Source: Edaphochlamys debaryana
Lineage: Eukaryota; Chlorophyta; Chlorophyceae; Chlamydomonadales
Reading direction: 5' to 3'
DNA: 64,000 bases
Assembly (NCBI GenBank): GCA_016858145.1
Contig: JAEHOE010000052.1
Span: 124,001 to 188,000, forward strand
Shown here: in pieces, positions 34,701 to 45,860 of the stretch
Layout of the letters: every line of letters starts with the position of its first letter
Numbering within the stretch: position 1 is the first letter of the stretch
Made by a program: the position numbers and the translations under genes
The notes under the pieces: model-generated
The model's input: the letters and a program-made list of their open reading frames with translations, nothing else
What the model was told of the DNA's origin: nothing
Database searches by the model: none

Positions 34701-37700
34701 CCCTTGACAGGACGTCATGCTGGCCGGCATGCTGATGGCGGTCGTCCCCGCACTGCTGCTCATGGCCCTGAACGACGACAAGGCCCTGGGGGCAGAGGTG
34801 GGGGGGGAAAGGGAGGGGGAAAGGGAGGGGGAGGGGGCTTGCCGTCCATAACTTCGCGTGCGGGTCCAAGCCACCCCACATGCCCCCGCCCCGCCCCCAA
34901 CCAACTTCTCCCCCTTCCCCCACCTCCCGCCCCCACACACACCAGAGCGAGGGCCTACTCCGTGTGGCTCTGCTCCCCCCGGGGGAGGCCGAGGAGGAGG
35001 ACCGGCACCGGCCGGGCCCGGGCCTGATCAAGGCGGGGCGGGGCGGGGCCCCGGGCAGGCCACGACAGGCAAGCGGGCGCGGGGAAGCGGAGGGGATGCA
35101 CCAACGGACGCACCTATCGGTATCAAGCTGAATGCCGGTCCCCTCGTCCCAACGCTCCGCGACCGTCGCTGCCATTTTCCCTGTTCCACTCCTAGTGGCC
35201 GTCATCAACCCCTCCAACCCCCGTCGTATGGCCGCTGCCCTTTTGCCTGTTCCACTCCCATCCCCCTGGTAGCCGTCTCTCCAAGCCCTGAATCAACCCG
35301 TCCCCTCCCCCCTCCCCACCCCAGGACACGGACGGTGAGGCGGAGGAGTCGGACTCCCGCACCGCCGGCGTAGGCGCCGCTGGGCCCAGCCGCGGGGGGG
35401 TGGACGGGGAGGGGGAGGCGGACTACCGGCGGCCCTTCCTGGAGGGCTGGAGCTCCGAGGTCGAGCGGGCCTTCCGGGACCAGGTGGGGGTGGGGGTGTG
35501 TGGGGGGGGGATGGGGCGCTACTTGGGGGTTGATTGAAGGTCTGTTTGCTAGGGTAGACGGTAGCTTGGAAGCGCAAGGGAGGGGGTCAGCTGCGAACCC
35601 TGCGAGGTGGACAGGGCTCTCAGGGACCAGGTGGGGAACTGCGGTGGGGGGGCGGGGGGGGGCGAGGCGTAGACGGCCGAGAGTGGGCTAGAGTTGGGGC
35701 CGGGGAAAGCCGACGGGCGGTGGGATGGTTGGCTGTGACGAGGGGCTAGGGACCAGCGGCAGCTCGCGTGGGTATGGGTGTGTGATTGGGTGCGGCGGCG
35801 TTGCACTCTGCGAGCACGTCCCATCAGCTCGTCCACCCGCCCGCCCCTCCCGGTCCTGCTACAGCCGAGCACCGCTGCCAGCCCCGCCCGCCCCGTCGTA
35901 CTCTCGGCCGCCGCCCTCGCCGCCATGTCGAGCGATGACGGCGGCATGGCGGGCGGCTCGTCAGACGAGGAGGAGGAGGAGGAGGCCACTGGCGGCGGCG
36001 GCGGCGGCGGCGGCCTGCCGTACCGGCCGCCGGCCGAGGTGCCGCCGCCTGCGGCCGGCGCGGCTTCGACAGCGGCTCCGCCAGCCGGCGATGGAGCAGA
36101 GAACGGAGTTGTAACCGAAACCGCCTCGGTTGTAACCGAAACCGAAACCCAACCGCCGGCGGCCTACGTGGCGAGCCATGCCGTACTCCTGTCTCCCATG
36201 ACAACGCCTGGGACCTCGAGTGAGTGGGGGGGGGAGGGGAGCGGGGTGGGGCCAAGGGGGGGGGGGTATCCAAATCCCGGAGACCGGAGAGCGGTGGCGG
36301 GGAGTGGGCGGAGAGGTGAGCCACTCACCCCTTGCATGGCGGCATGGGCCACCCGCCCCGGCTCCTTCGCCCCGGCTCCTCCTCACACATCTTCAGCCCC
36401 CTGCCCCTGCCCCACGTGCCACCTGCGTCCCTCTGTCCAACGCCCCCGACCCCTCAGCAACAGACACCCCGACCCCCCCCCCCCCTCGGCCCTCCCTACC
36501 CGCAGCCATGACCACCCCCGCCCAGACCCCGCCAAACCGGAGCCTCGACGGAAACAGGCCCAGCGGCCCCGGCGGCAGCCCCAGCGGCGGCGGCCCCGGC
36601 GGCGGCGGCGGCGGCCCCGGCGGCGGCGGCGGCGGCCCCGGCGGCGGCGGCGGCGGCCCCGGCGGCGGCGGCGGCGGCCCCGGCGGCGGCGGCGGCGGCG
36701 GCCTGCCTGTGCTCAGCGAGGCGGCGGCGATGGCCGCGGCGGCGGCGGCCAGGCCGGCGGCGGCGGAGCGGTTTCACGCAATGCGTAGCGCCGTGGAGGG
36801 GGCGGCCAGTACGGCGGGCGCCGTCGCGCTGGCATCCGCTGTCATGGCCGGATACCGTACGGTCAACGTCAGCATCAGCGGGTCCGTATCCGCCGTACAA
36901 GGTACGGGAGATCACATGGTCACAAGGCGGCTCGATGCGGTGCCTTGCATGCGGCGCCTTGCACCGGGGCTAACACATCGGCCTAACGTAATCCGTACTC
37001 ACAATGACCTGCCGGGGCTTGGGTATGCCGGGGTCTGCCCTATGACACACACACTATGCCGTACGCAGGTGGGCCTGCCGTACAAGATCTCGCCGCCGCG
37101 GCGGTCGCGGAGGCGGCGGAGGCGGAGGCGGCGGACGGTGTGGACCGAACAGAGTCCCTCTCCCAGGTGCGGGGCCTCGCCTGGGCCTGGGCCTGGGCCT
37201 GTTCCACGGGGCCTGGCCCGGTCCCGGGGCCTCTTCGCCTGCCCGTGGGCTGGGCACACTGTATGGGACAGGGCGCCCCCTCGTGAGGGGCGTGCGCTGG
37301 GCATGGGGTGTACGGCGCATGGGGTGTACGGCGCATGAGGTGTACGTCGCATGTGCCGTACGGCGCCTCCTTCATGGCTTGGGGCATCAGGCATAGGGCT
37401 TGGGGCATGGGGGGCCGGGTGTGGGGGTGTTGCATGTGTCTGCGCCGCCAAGACACCACTGTTGCAGAGACACATCTGCGGTTGGGGTGGGGTGCCAACG
37501 TCCCCTAATCCCCCTCGTCGTTAACTTCCCTCATCCCTTTCCCCCCCCCCCTCACGTTGCCCTCCCCCCCCCCAGGGCGCGGCACCCACGGAGCTGTCCT
37601 TCAGTGGCATGGCCAGGTGGGGGGGGAGGGGTGGGGGGGGGTGGGGTGGGGGGGGGTGGGGAGGGGGGTAAGCTGGGCAGCAGGGGAGGCGAGGTGTCGG

Positions 37701-40700
37701 CGGGCGAAGGGGGGTCTGGAGGAGAGTGGAGTAGCAGCAGAGCCCCTCCAGCCTGCGGCTAGCCGTCTTCCACCCTCTTGCCTCCTGGCCCCATCCGCCC
37801 CGCTCCCTCTTCCACCGCTTGCTTCCTTCCCCAGGGGCCGATCCGTTGCCCGATCTGGATCCAAGGGATCCGCGACCGGATCAGGACGGCGCGGATCCCA
37901 GCCCCACCCCCACCCCCCCACCCTCCTGACCTTTCCCGAGGACCCTGCCGGGGAGGAAGGAGCCGACGGGCCCTCCACGCCCACAATGGAGCCAAAGCTG
38001 GATCCAGATCTGGATCTAACACAAGATCCCGGTCCAAAAACGAAGGGCGGGAAACGCAAGCACGGGGGTGCACACCGGCTAGGGCAGAACGGGGGGCCGA
38101 ACGGGCAGGCGGATCAATTGGAGATCGAGGATGGGGAGGAGGATGAGGACGAGGAGGGGGAGGAGGGGGAGGAGGGTTTGGCGGGGGAGAGCAGCAGCGG
38201 TGCAGCGGACGACGAGGGGGAGGGGGCGGCGACGGGCGGCTCGGAGGCAGAGGCGAAGGAGGCCGGAAAGGGGACGGGGAGGTTGCTGCCCCCGCCCCCG
38301 CCCCCGGCCCCCGGCCCCTCGCTGCCGCCGGGTGTCATTCCTTCGCCTCTGGCGGCTGCAGCAGGTGGGTGGGTGGGGGGAGCCGTGGGGGGGGGAGATG
38401 GGGAAGGGTGGACGTTGGGAGGGAGCCGTTGGGGTTGGGTAACGTGAGTGTCTGTCTGGTAACGCTTACGGTACAGCTCTAGAAAGGGGCTCCGCCATGC
38501 AAAGAGGCGACCCCTCACCCCCCATCCCCATCCCCATCCCCACCCTCCTCTACAGCCGCTGCCGCCGCCGCCAAGGTCGCCGCCATCAAGGCACGTGCCG
38601 GCCAGGCCCCCTCCGCCGCCGCCGCCGGGCTCTCCCCCGCCGTCGCCATCCCCATCCCCGCGCCCTCGCCCTCCCTCGGCGCCACCTCCGCCGCCGCCGG
38701 TTCCCCTTCCGCCGGCGGCGCCGCCACGACGCCGCCGCCGCGCCCCGCCGCCAGCCGCAGCCGCGGCCGCAGCCTGCTCGGCGGCGGCGCCGCCGCCAGA
38801 TCGTCCGCTGACGCCTCGCCAGATCCGCCGCCAGCGCTGTCGCCGCAGCGGCGCCTGGCGGGCCGCGCGCCGTCGGAGCGGCGGCGGGTGCTGACTCACG
38901 CGGCGGCGGCGGCGGCGGGCGCGGCGGCGGCGGCGGGGCGGCGCTCCAACGGCGGCTGGTCGTCTCCGACGCGGGCGGGAGGGGGCGGCGGAGGAGGCGA
39001 CGGGGCCAGGGGCGGCGGCAGGGACCCGATTCTCGACAAGAGGTGCGGTTCTGCCCCGTGTGCGCTGGGTTCCCGAGGGGGGGGGGAGGGGGGGTGACAG
39101 CGACAGTAGGCGGCTCGTGACGAGAGATGCGTTTTGCCAACCCGCGTTGTCCCGCAACCCTGCTCACCAACCCTACCCAACCACCGCAACTCCCAACCAG
39201 CTCCAACGACCCCCAACCACCTCCAACCAACCACAAACCAACCGCCAACCAACCGCCCCAGGTTCCTGTGCCTGTCCCGCGCCTGGATCCCGGGCGTGCT
39301 GGCCCTGACCGACTGCGTCATGGGACTGGCCTCGGGCATGACCATCAAGTTCTTCCCGATCTTCTTCAAGGTGAGATTGCGAGATCGTACGGCAGATCCA
39401 GAGTTGTACAGTCATCATATTGAAGCATTGAAGCAATCACACATCGTCATGGCTAGGTTTGGCCCGAGATGGCTGTACAGCTACTGCTACTCACATTTGC
39501 TCCTTGTCCCTTTGCCCCCCTCACCCCCCTGCGCAGGATGAGGTGGGGCCTGCGCTCAGGGGTCAGGGGTCAGGGGCGGGCAAGCGAAGGAGAGGGGGGG
39601 TCGAGCTGACGTGGATCCTAGAGGGGGAGGCAAGGCAAATTTGGGCGGCTTAGCGGCGCCTGCGGGCAGCTGGCGAGGTACAGCATGTGCTTGGGGACCA
39701 TACACCCACCCACCCACCCACCCCCTCTCCCCCCCCTCTACCTCTCCCCCCTCCCCCCCTGTCAGGTCCTCCTCCCCCCCGTCTACCTCAACCTCATGTA
39801 CTGCGCCATCCCGCTCGCCCTCTCGCTGGCGGCCTTCGTGGCGCAGCGGGAGTCGCTGCTGCTGGGGCGGGTGCAGGTGGGGAGGGGGATTTAGAGGGAG
39901 AGGGGGGGAGAGGGGGGGGAGAGGGGGGGGAGAGGGGGGGGGAGAGGGGGGGGGAGAGGGGGGGGAGAGGGGGGGGAGAGGGGGGGGAGAGGGGGGGGAG
40001 AGGGGGGGGAGAGGGGGGGGAGAGGGGGGGAGAGGGGGGGGAGAGGGGGGGGAGAGGGGGGGGAGAGGGGGGGGAGAGGGGGGGGAGAGGGGGGGGAGAG
40101 GGGGGGAGAGGGGGGGAGAGGGGGGGAGGGAGAGGGGGGGAGAGGGGGGGAGAGGGGGGAGAGGGGGGAAAGGGGGGACGGGCGCAGCGGGAGTCGCTGC
40201 TGCTGGGGAGGGTGCAGGTGGGGCTCGGGGGTGGGGGGGTGCTTGGGGGGGGGGAGGGGGTAGAGGGGGGCTTAAGAGGTGGGGACGGGTGCAGGGGGAG
40301 TCGCTGCTGCTGGGGCGGGTGCAGGTGGGGCTCGGGGGGGGGGGGGGGGGGTTGGGAGGGGGGTGCTTGAAGGGAGGAGAGGGGGAAGGGGAGAAAGGGC
40401 AGGGGCGGGGGCACAAGAGGGATGCGGTGGGGGTCGCTATTGCTGGGCAAGGTGCAGGTGGGGGGTGCCTCTGGGGAGGAGAGGGGAGGGGAGGGGTGGT
40501 GGTGTGTGGGTGATTGGGGTGTGCGTGCAGAGAGGGTTACAGGGAGTGTGAGGGGGGCTGAGAACCAGAGAGGGTTGGGGGGTTTGCAAGGGTGCAAGGG
40601 TGCGGGCGGGGACAGGGGCGGACAGAGCTGCTGTTGCCGTGCGGTAGGCAGGGATGCCGTAGGCACACCTCTCACTGTTTCCATCCCACCCGGCATACCC

Positions 40701-42235
40701 CATCCCCGTTAAACCTGCTGTCTGGCCTCTATCGAGCCCGCCTCCTGCCCTTACTGTCCTGCCGGCTCCCCCCCCCCTCTTCCCCTCTCCCCGCTCAGAC
40801 TATGGTCCTCAATCGGGGCATCGGGATCTCGATCCTGTTCTGGATTGCGACCCACGTGGGGGTGAGCAGGGGAGGCGGGAGGGGGAACGGGAAGACGGAA
40901 GGGCGGCGCGAGGATAGAGATGGGGGACGGCTGGAACCCAAGGGAGGGGAAGGCATACGGTCGGGTGGCTACAGCTTGATTGAGCCGGGCTACCCTCCCC
41001 CCCACCCCATCCGTTCCCTGTCCCCTGTACCGGTAACCCTGCCCTTCCGTGCCCCCCTCCCCCCCCCAGCAATGGCACCACCCCGCCCTCATGGTCCCCG
41101 TCTACATCTGCCGTACGTCCATCATGAACTCGATCTACCCGCTGCAGAAGTCCATCCTCATGGTACGGCAATCTCGGCAATCTCGGCAATCTCGGGGATG
41201 AGGGGCGGGCTCCTCCTGCCTGTCGTGGCTCATCCACGCCCTGCCTGTATCCCCTACCTTCCACATTCCCACTCTTTCCACACCTCGCAAAGCCCCGCTG
41301 CCCTCTTCCTACAATCCCCATCCTTTCCTCCCCCCTTCCATCCTTCTTCCCCCCGTCCTGCCCCCACCCCAGGACTTTGTCCCCAAGGAGCAGCGCGCCG
41401 CCTGGAACTCCCTGGAGGCGGTGACCAGCTTTGGCTGGAGCGGGAGTGCGGCGCTGGGGGGCTGGCTCATCCACAGATACGGATTCCAGGTGGGGGGGAG
41501 GGGAGGGGGGGGAGGGAACACATGTCTTGTGTATCCGTCGGACCCGTGGAACGGCTGAGGGGGTGCAGAGAAGAGGGCCAACGGGGGGAGGGGGCCCCAA
41601 GCCCGCCAAGAGGGTGGGGCGCAGCCGCGTGTGGTCTGGCTTGGCCGTCCCGAGTCGTGGGCTGGGGAGGGTTCCCCATCACCGCCGCTCCTCTCTGCCC
41701 ACCAGCGAGCTAGCCCCGTGCCTCCGCTGCACATCCTTCCAACCCACCTTCCCCGCCCTCCCCCCCCTCCCCCGCCCTCCCCCCCTCCCCCGCCCCGCAG
41801 TTCACGTTCCTGGTCACAGCTACCATGCAGGTCAGCGGGAAGCGGGGGAGGGGGGGCAAACACAATTGGGGAAGCCGGAGGAAGCGAGCAAGTTGACCCG
41901 CTCTCCTTGACGTCTATGCTCATTCGGTGACGCTTGCCCTCGACTTGTCCTGCGCCCTCGACCCCCCACCTCCCCCCTCAGTCCCTGGGCTGGCTCACCT
42001 CCATGCTGCTGCTGCCCATAGTACCCTATTCCCCCCCCCCCCTCCCCTATCTCCCCCTATCCCTCCCCCCTCCCCTGTCACCTCCCCCCCCCAGTCCCTG
42101 GGCTGGCTCACCTCCATGCTGCTGCTGCCCATCGTGCCGCGGAGGGAGGGCACGGCGGCGGCGGCGGTGCGGGCGGCGGCGCGGCGGCAGCCGCAGCGAA
42201 GGCCCAGCGAGGAGACGGGCGACGGGCTGGCGTAG
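31795..42235 (+). CDS. MFS transporter with very large central loop, 24 exons
   Basis: Integral membrane transporter of the major facilitator superfamily; substrate unknown. Exons: 31795-31871, 32067-32148, 32865-32895, 33379-33482, 33660-33716, 34049-34131, 34368-34458, 34711-34797, 34946-35068, 35325-35483, 35865-36219, 36506-36901, 37069-37166, 37576-37616, 37835-38364, 38556-39042, 39262-39370, 39537-39542, 39766-39876, 40799-40861, 41070-41162, 41373-41489, 41801-41830, 42095-42235. Phases close to 1157 codons. The first about 204 aa hold helices 1-6 (AGWLAIRLRRDAILR is the MFS loop 2-3 motif). The last about 222 aa hold helices 7-12, with conserved-looking GLASGMTIKFFPIFF, RTSIMNSIYPLQKSILM and SFGWSGSAALGGWLI. 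Between them lie about 730 aa of acidic, Gly/Ala/Pro-rich sequence including a (GGGGGP)n tract. Intron 9 has a GC donor and exon 18 is only 6 nt. Confidence 0.88.
33874..33920 (+). repeat. Echo of MFS exon 6 5' edge
   Basis: Intron 5 contains GCAAGGCCAACGCCCCCGTG and the continuation TTTGATGCCTTCCTGGCTGAC, a diverged copy of the acceptor and first about 38 bases of exon 6 (34049 on, coding ANAPVLDALLAD). The echo would code ANAPVFDAFLAD. It keeps an AAG acceptor but then runs into intron-like sequence without an obvious donor. Confidence 0.85.
34338..34366. repeat. Long poly-C tract before MFS exon 7
   Basis: An uninterrupted run of about 28 C ends at the AG acceptor of exon 7. It serves as the pyrimidine tract and is expected to vary in length. 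Confidence 0.9.
35601..35637 (+). repeat. Echo of MFS exon 10 3' edge
   Basis: Downstream of exon 10 (ends 35483) intron 10 repeats its last about 30 bases and donor: real TCCGAGGTCGAGCGGGCC...GACCAG|gtgggg, echo TGCGAGGTGGACAGGGCT...GACCAG|gtgggg. The decoy donor is intact. Confidence 0.8.
37305..37355. repeat. 16-bp tandem repeat in MFS intron 13
   Basis: Three copies of GGGGTGTACGGCGCAT (third copy GAGGTGTACGTCGCAT). Directly read; no function inferred. Confidence 0.85.
39898..40180. repeat. (GAGAGGGGGG)n purine minisatellite in MFS intron 19
   Basis: About 280 bases of GAGA followed by runs of five to eight G, on the sense strand. It is bounded on the left by the exon 19 3' edge and on the right by its first echo. 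The tract has strong potential for G-quadruplex and purine-triplex structure in DNA and in the nascent RNA. Confidence 0.95.
40182..40464 (+). repeat. Three echoes of MFS exon 19 3' edge
   Basis: The end of exon 19 and its donor (39841-39881, coding AQRESLLLGRVQ, then gtgggg) recur at 40182-40223 (almost perfect), 40288-40330 and, more diverged, 40425-40464. Each copy keeps GGTGCAG|GTGGGG. They are 300-600 bases downstream of the true exon within intron 19. Confidence 0.92.
41972..42020 (+). repeat. Echo of MFS exon 24 5' edge
   Basis: The acceptor and first about 38 bases of the last exon (42095 on, SLGWLTSMLLLPI) occur as an identical copy 113 bases upstream, starting at 41982. The copy diverges at CCCATAGTACCC into pyrimidine-rich intron. 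Splicing to it would give the same residues and then run on through CCIVPYS-like intron sequence. Confidence 0.92.
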
Positions 42236-43326
42236 GCCCCCCACCGCGTAATGCTCACGCAGAGCGGTACACAGAGCGGTACACAGAGCGGTACACGGAG
42301 CGGTACAGAGCTGTACACAGAGCGGTACAATGCGCGGGCGATGTAGTGCGTGGACTGTGTACGGCTGCCCGTGTGTACAGCGAGCGGCAGCGTGCTGACG
42401 GTATGTACGTAGCAAGTAAAGCGGAGCATAGTGTGAAGGGCTGCTCGTGTTAGACGGGGAATCCGTCGAGGCGTGGTGAACAGCCGGCCGAAGCATACGG
42501 TAGTGTGTGAGGGGGGGGGGGTCCGGGGGCGGTGGTCCAGAGAGGAGCCGGGGGGCGAAGACTGTGCGCAGCAGTGCGGGCTTGGCCCCGCGGAGTCTGG
42601 GGGTTGACTTGCACGACGCCGGTTGGAGGATGCCAACGCGGGGCAGGACGGGGTGTTCGGTGGAGGGTGGGGGCGCAGTGGTGGGTAGCAATGACTGCCA
42701 TCGCCAGTCGAAGCAGGGACCCGTGAGGAGGCGAGGGCGAGCGTGGGGGCATGGTCGCCCCTGCAGGGGTCGGTACGGGGGCCCGGCGTGGGCCACGGGA
42801 AAAGGTGGGAAGGCCTCCAGCTCTCCAAGAGGCTCCAAGCTTCCGTAGCGTGGCATGTGTGCGCGTGTGGGGAGCAGGTAAGGGCGTCCCCGGACCTTCA
42901 TGACCTCTGGATGGCGGCCGGCCCTCGGGCTGTGACTCTGTGAGGCAGATTTGTGGAGAAGAGGGGGGTTCTGTGCTCGCAGGGGCCGTGCAGCGTAGTC
43001 CGGACGACGACGAAGGGGCATGCAGCTGAACGCAACTAGGCTGTGCATAGGCTGTGGCTGTGGAGAAGAGGGGGGGCTGGTAAGATGGGGGGTTGAGGAT
43101 GAACGACGAGGCCAGGAGCCGCATTGCAGAGGCGGAGCAGTCGTGTAACCAAGCAGGCTATATGTTCAAACGGAGGTGCAGCAGCTGCAGTGCCCGCTGT
43201 CATGGGCATGGGAGACGTGGGGCCTTGGGGGCTGACATGAGGGGCGATGCGACGGGGACCCTGGGGGACTTACTGACCGCCCTCGCTCTTGATACATAAG
43301 TAGCTACCTCGCTCTTCACACCACAC
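42236..43326. other. Intergenic, MFS gene to 43327 ORF
   Basis: Contains the MFS 3' flank with a GAGCGGTACACA repeat (42260-42330). No further gene is supported; open frames on the minus strand are GC shadows. Confidence 0.4.
42260..42330. repeat. GAGCGGTACACA tandem repeat
   Basis: Five to six imperfect copies of a 12-bp unit just downstream of the MFS stop codon, probably in the 3' untranslated region. Confidence 0.85.
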
Positions 43327-45810
43327 ATGCCAGCTTGGCGTGGGGGACCTGGCCGGCGAGCTGGTCCATCCTCACAGCCTTTCAGCGCGGACGATGACGA
43401 CCTGCCCGATTGGACCGAAGAGTCGCACGATGATTATCTGGAGCAACTACAGCAGGAGGCGAGCGAGGAGCGGCCCAAAGTCGCTAATGTCGCTGGAGAA
43501 TTGCGCCTCTCGGCGGCTTGCGAGCTGTGCGCCTTCCGCAGCTTGGACCCGGAGCTTCGCGCCGCAGTAATAACAAAGCTACGCCGACTGGCAGCGGGCT
43601 CGCGGCATCCGTACGCGGAGACAGCCCTCGAGACGCCCGCGGACTTGCACGTCTTGCTCCTGCTCCCCTCGGAGGCAAGCGCTCTGCCCTCCCCGCGTGT
43701 TGACACCTCCGGCAATGGCTCTAACGCCAGTCAGCCCCTAGGCAACGGGGCAGGCTCGGCTGGAGAGTCCACGGAAGCGGGGTCTGCCGGGGTCCGCTCC
43801 ACGGACGTGGGTGCGGCAGACGTGCTGCAGCTCTTCAGCCCCGGCTTCCTGCGCCGCAGCCGCCTCGATCTGGGCTATGCACCCCAGTCCCGCGCCTCCT
43901 CCGCCGCCGCCTCTTCTGCCTCCTCCTCCTCCTCCTCCTCCTCCTCTTCCGCCTCTTCTGCCTCCTCCTCCTCCTCCTCCCCGGCCTCCGCGCCGTCTTC
44001 TGCCCGACGCTACCAGCCGCGGGCGCTGGCCGCCCGCCGGCGGGGACGGCTCCCAGGGCCCGCCCCCGAAGCCAGCCCGGCCCCGGCTGTTACAGCTGGG
44101 CCGGGGCCGGGCAGCCAGGGGCAAGAGACCTCGGCCCGGAGTCACGAGGGACTGGGTGCATCTAGCTTAGGAGCAGAAAGCGGGGCAGGGGCAGGGGCAG
44201 GGGCTGGGGCGGGTGCGGCGGTTGGGGCCGGCGTCACGGAGGCCTTTCTGTTGGGTTACTGCGTGATCCAGACCAACCGCCGCGATCCGGCCTCAACCGC
44301 CCGCTTCGCCATCATCGAGTTCTTCGACACGCTCGCCAACGGTTACAACCTCGGCCAACTGCTGTACGACAAGGCGGGAGAGGCGTGTCTGCGTGCCGCG
44401 CCGGCATGCGCCATGTCGGGCGGGGGCGAGGGCGAGGACGGCTCTGGGGCCAGCCGCCGCGGCGGCGGCGGAGCTGGCGGCGGCGCTCAACCGCTCGCAG
44501 CGGTGGCGCAGGGCGTGGCGGACCAACCGCCGACGGTTGGGTCGCTGGCGGCTTGGCCCCTGCCGTACGCGCCCAACAACATCCTGTACTGGATGAAGCT
44601 GGAGCGACGGATCCCAACCCTGGGCCCGGGCGGCTTCCTGCGGGCCTACGAAGACGCCGTACGTCAGGCGGCGGGCCCCGGCCCAGCCCAGGCCCGGGCG
44701 GGCCCGGAAGCCGCCGGGGCCCCACGCCGTGGCGGCCGGGGCAGCAATCAGTCCGGGCCGGCAAGCGCTAGCCTCAGCGGCGGCAGAGGTAGCAGCGGTG
44801 CTGGCGGCGGCAGCAGCAGCGGCGGCGGCGGCGGCAGCAGTGGCGGCGGCGGCGGCGGCGGCGCCCCGCTGGCAACGCGGTTCCGTGCGTTCGCTGAGGA
44901 GGCGCTACTCTGGCACCCGGCGGCCGTGGAGGCGTACCTCGCCTCCGTGCCCCCCGGCGGGCCGGCCTCCAGCTCCCACAGCTCCCCGGGCAGCTCCCGT
45001 CCAGCTCCGCCGCACAGCGCGCGGCGCGCCGATGGGTCCGGCGGATCCAGTGGGTCCAGGAAGGGCGGTTCGAGCTTGGGGGGGCGCGGCACGGCCGCGC
45101 AGGATCCGAATCCAAGCAAGGCTTCAGGATCCAGCGGAGGTGGCCGCCGCGGGGCCCAGCCCACCGCTTCGGGGGCCGCGGGAGGGGGTCAGCGGCCGGG
45201 GCGGGGCGGAGGGCCCCAGTCCGGAGGGGGGGCCCGGAGCGACGGCGCATCGCGGGGGGAAGGAGGGCGCGGCCGTGGAGGGGCAGGGCCCGCGGAGCCC
45301 GCACCAACCCGAGGTGCTGACGCCCCTTGGGCCCCCGGGGCCGGGGCCGGGGCTGGGGCTGGACCCGCCGGGAGCGTGCCGCAGCGGCCGCAGCAGCGGC
45401 ACGGCGGGGGCGCGGTTGCTGTGGCCGTGGGTGTGGCGGCTGCCGAGATGGGCCCCCCGGTGGCTGCTCGAGTGGCAGCGACGGAGGCGGTCGGCAGGGG
45501 CGGGGACGCAAGCCACCGGGTGCGGTGGTTGCCAGGGGTGCGGCTGCCTCCACCGCCCCTGCCAGGGCTTGCGATGGGCCCCCGGGCGCCGTCTGGGCCG
45601 ACGGGGGCCTCTGCGGCGCTGCGGGGCCCTGCCCTCGGGCGGGCCCCGGGGTTGGGTGCGGTCGGCTGCGGTGGGCCGCAGGGGTGGCGGAGCGTATCGG
45701 CTGGGGCGGGTGGGGCGGTGCAGGGGCTAGGGGCGCGAGTTGGCGGGGGCTGGGTTCGAGCGGGCGTGCGGGTGCCACTGGCCCGTGCGGGGTTCGGGCT
45801 GTGGTTTTGA
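43327..45810 (+). CDS. Unrecognised long single-exon ORF, 827 aa
   Basis: An uninterrupted frame of 828 codons. Not recognised. Its N-terminal 130 residues are of normal complexity and acidic (DDDDLPDWTEESHDDYLEQL, then AACELCAFRSLDPELRAAVI). A poly-Ser stretch encoded by TCC repeats follows near 200-235. Another ordered-looking block is at about 305-360 (AFLLGYCVIQTN...FAIIEFFDTLANGYNLGQLL), vaguely like an N-acetyltransferase core but without enough motif to claim it. After about residue 480 it is mostly Gly/Ala/Pro/Arg, so the true C-terminus may lie earlier. The lack of introns contrasts with every other gene here and may point to a retrocopy, an element-derived gene or a wrong model. Confidence 0.5.
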   Translation: MPAWRGGPGRRAGPSSQPFSADDDDLPDWTEESHDDYLEQLQQEASEERPKVANVAGELRLSAACELCAFRSLDPELRAAVITKLRRLAAGSRHPYAETALETPADLHVLLLLPSEASALPSPRVDTSGNGSNASQPLGNGAGSAGESTEAGSAGVRSTDVGAADVLQLFSPGFLRRSRLDLGYAPQSRASSAAASSASSSSSSSSSSASSASSSSSSPASAPSSARRYQPRALAARRRGRLPGPAPEASPAPAVTAGPGPGSQGQETSARSHEGLGASSLGAESGAGAGAGAGAGAAVGAGVTEAFLLGYCVIQTNRRDPASTARFAIIEFFDTLANGYNLGQLLYDKAGEACLRAAPACAMSGGGEGEDGSGASRRGGGGAGGGAQPLAAVAQGVADQPPTVGSLAAWPLPYAPNNILYWMKLERRIPTLGPGGFLRAYEDAVRQAAGPGPAQARAGPEAAGAPRRGGRGSNQSGPASASLSGGRGSSGAGGGSSSGGGGGSSGGGGGGGAPLATRFRAFAEEALLWHPAAVEAYLASVPPGGPASSSHSSPGSSRPAPPHSARRADGSGGSSGSRKGGSSLGGRGTAAQDPNPSKASGSSGGGRRGAQPTASGAAGGGQRPGRGGGPQSGGGARSDGASRGEGGRGRGGAGPAEPAPTRGADAPWAPGAGAGAGAGPAGSVPQRPQQRHGGGAVAVAVGVAAAEMGPPVAARVAATEAVGRGGDASHRVRWLPGVRLPPPPLPGLAMGPRAPSGPTGASAALRGPALGRAPGLGAVGCGGPQGWRSVSAGAGGAVQGLGARVGGGWVRAGVRVPLARAGFGLWF

Positions 45811-45860
45811 CACGTGACGTGAAGTGCGCGAGGGCATATATGTCCGGGCCAGGCAGGGCC

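Noticed and set aside
39898..40180. Glycine/glutamate repeat protein in the G-rich array
   Set aside because: All frames are open merely because of the repeat; it is inside an intron between two recognisable MFS exons.
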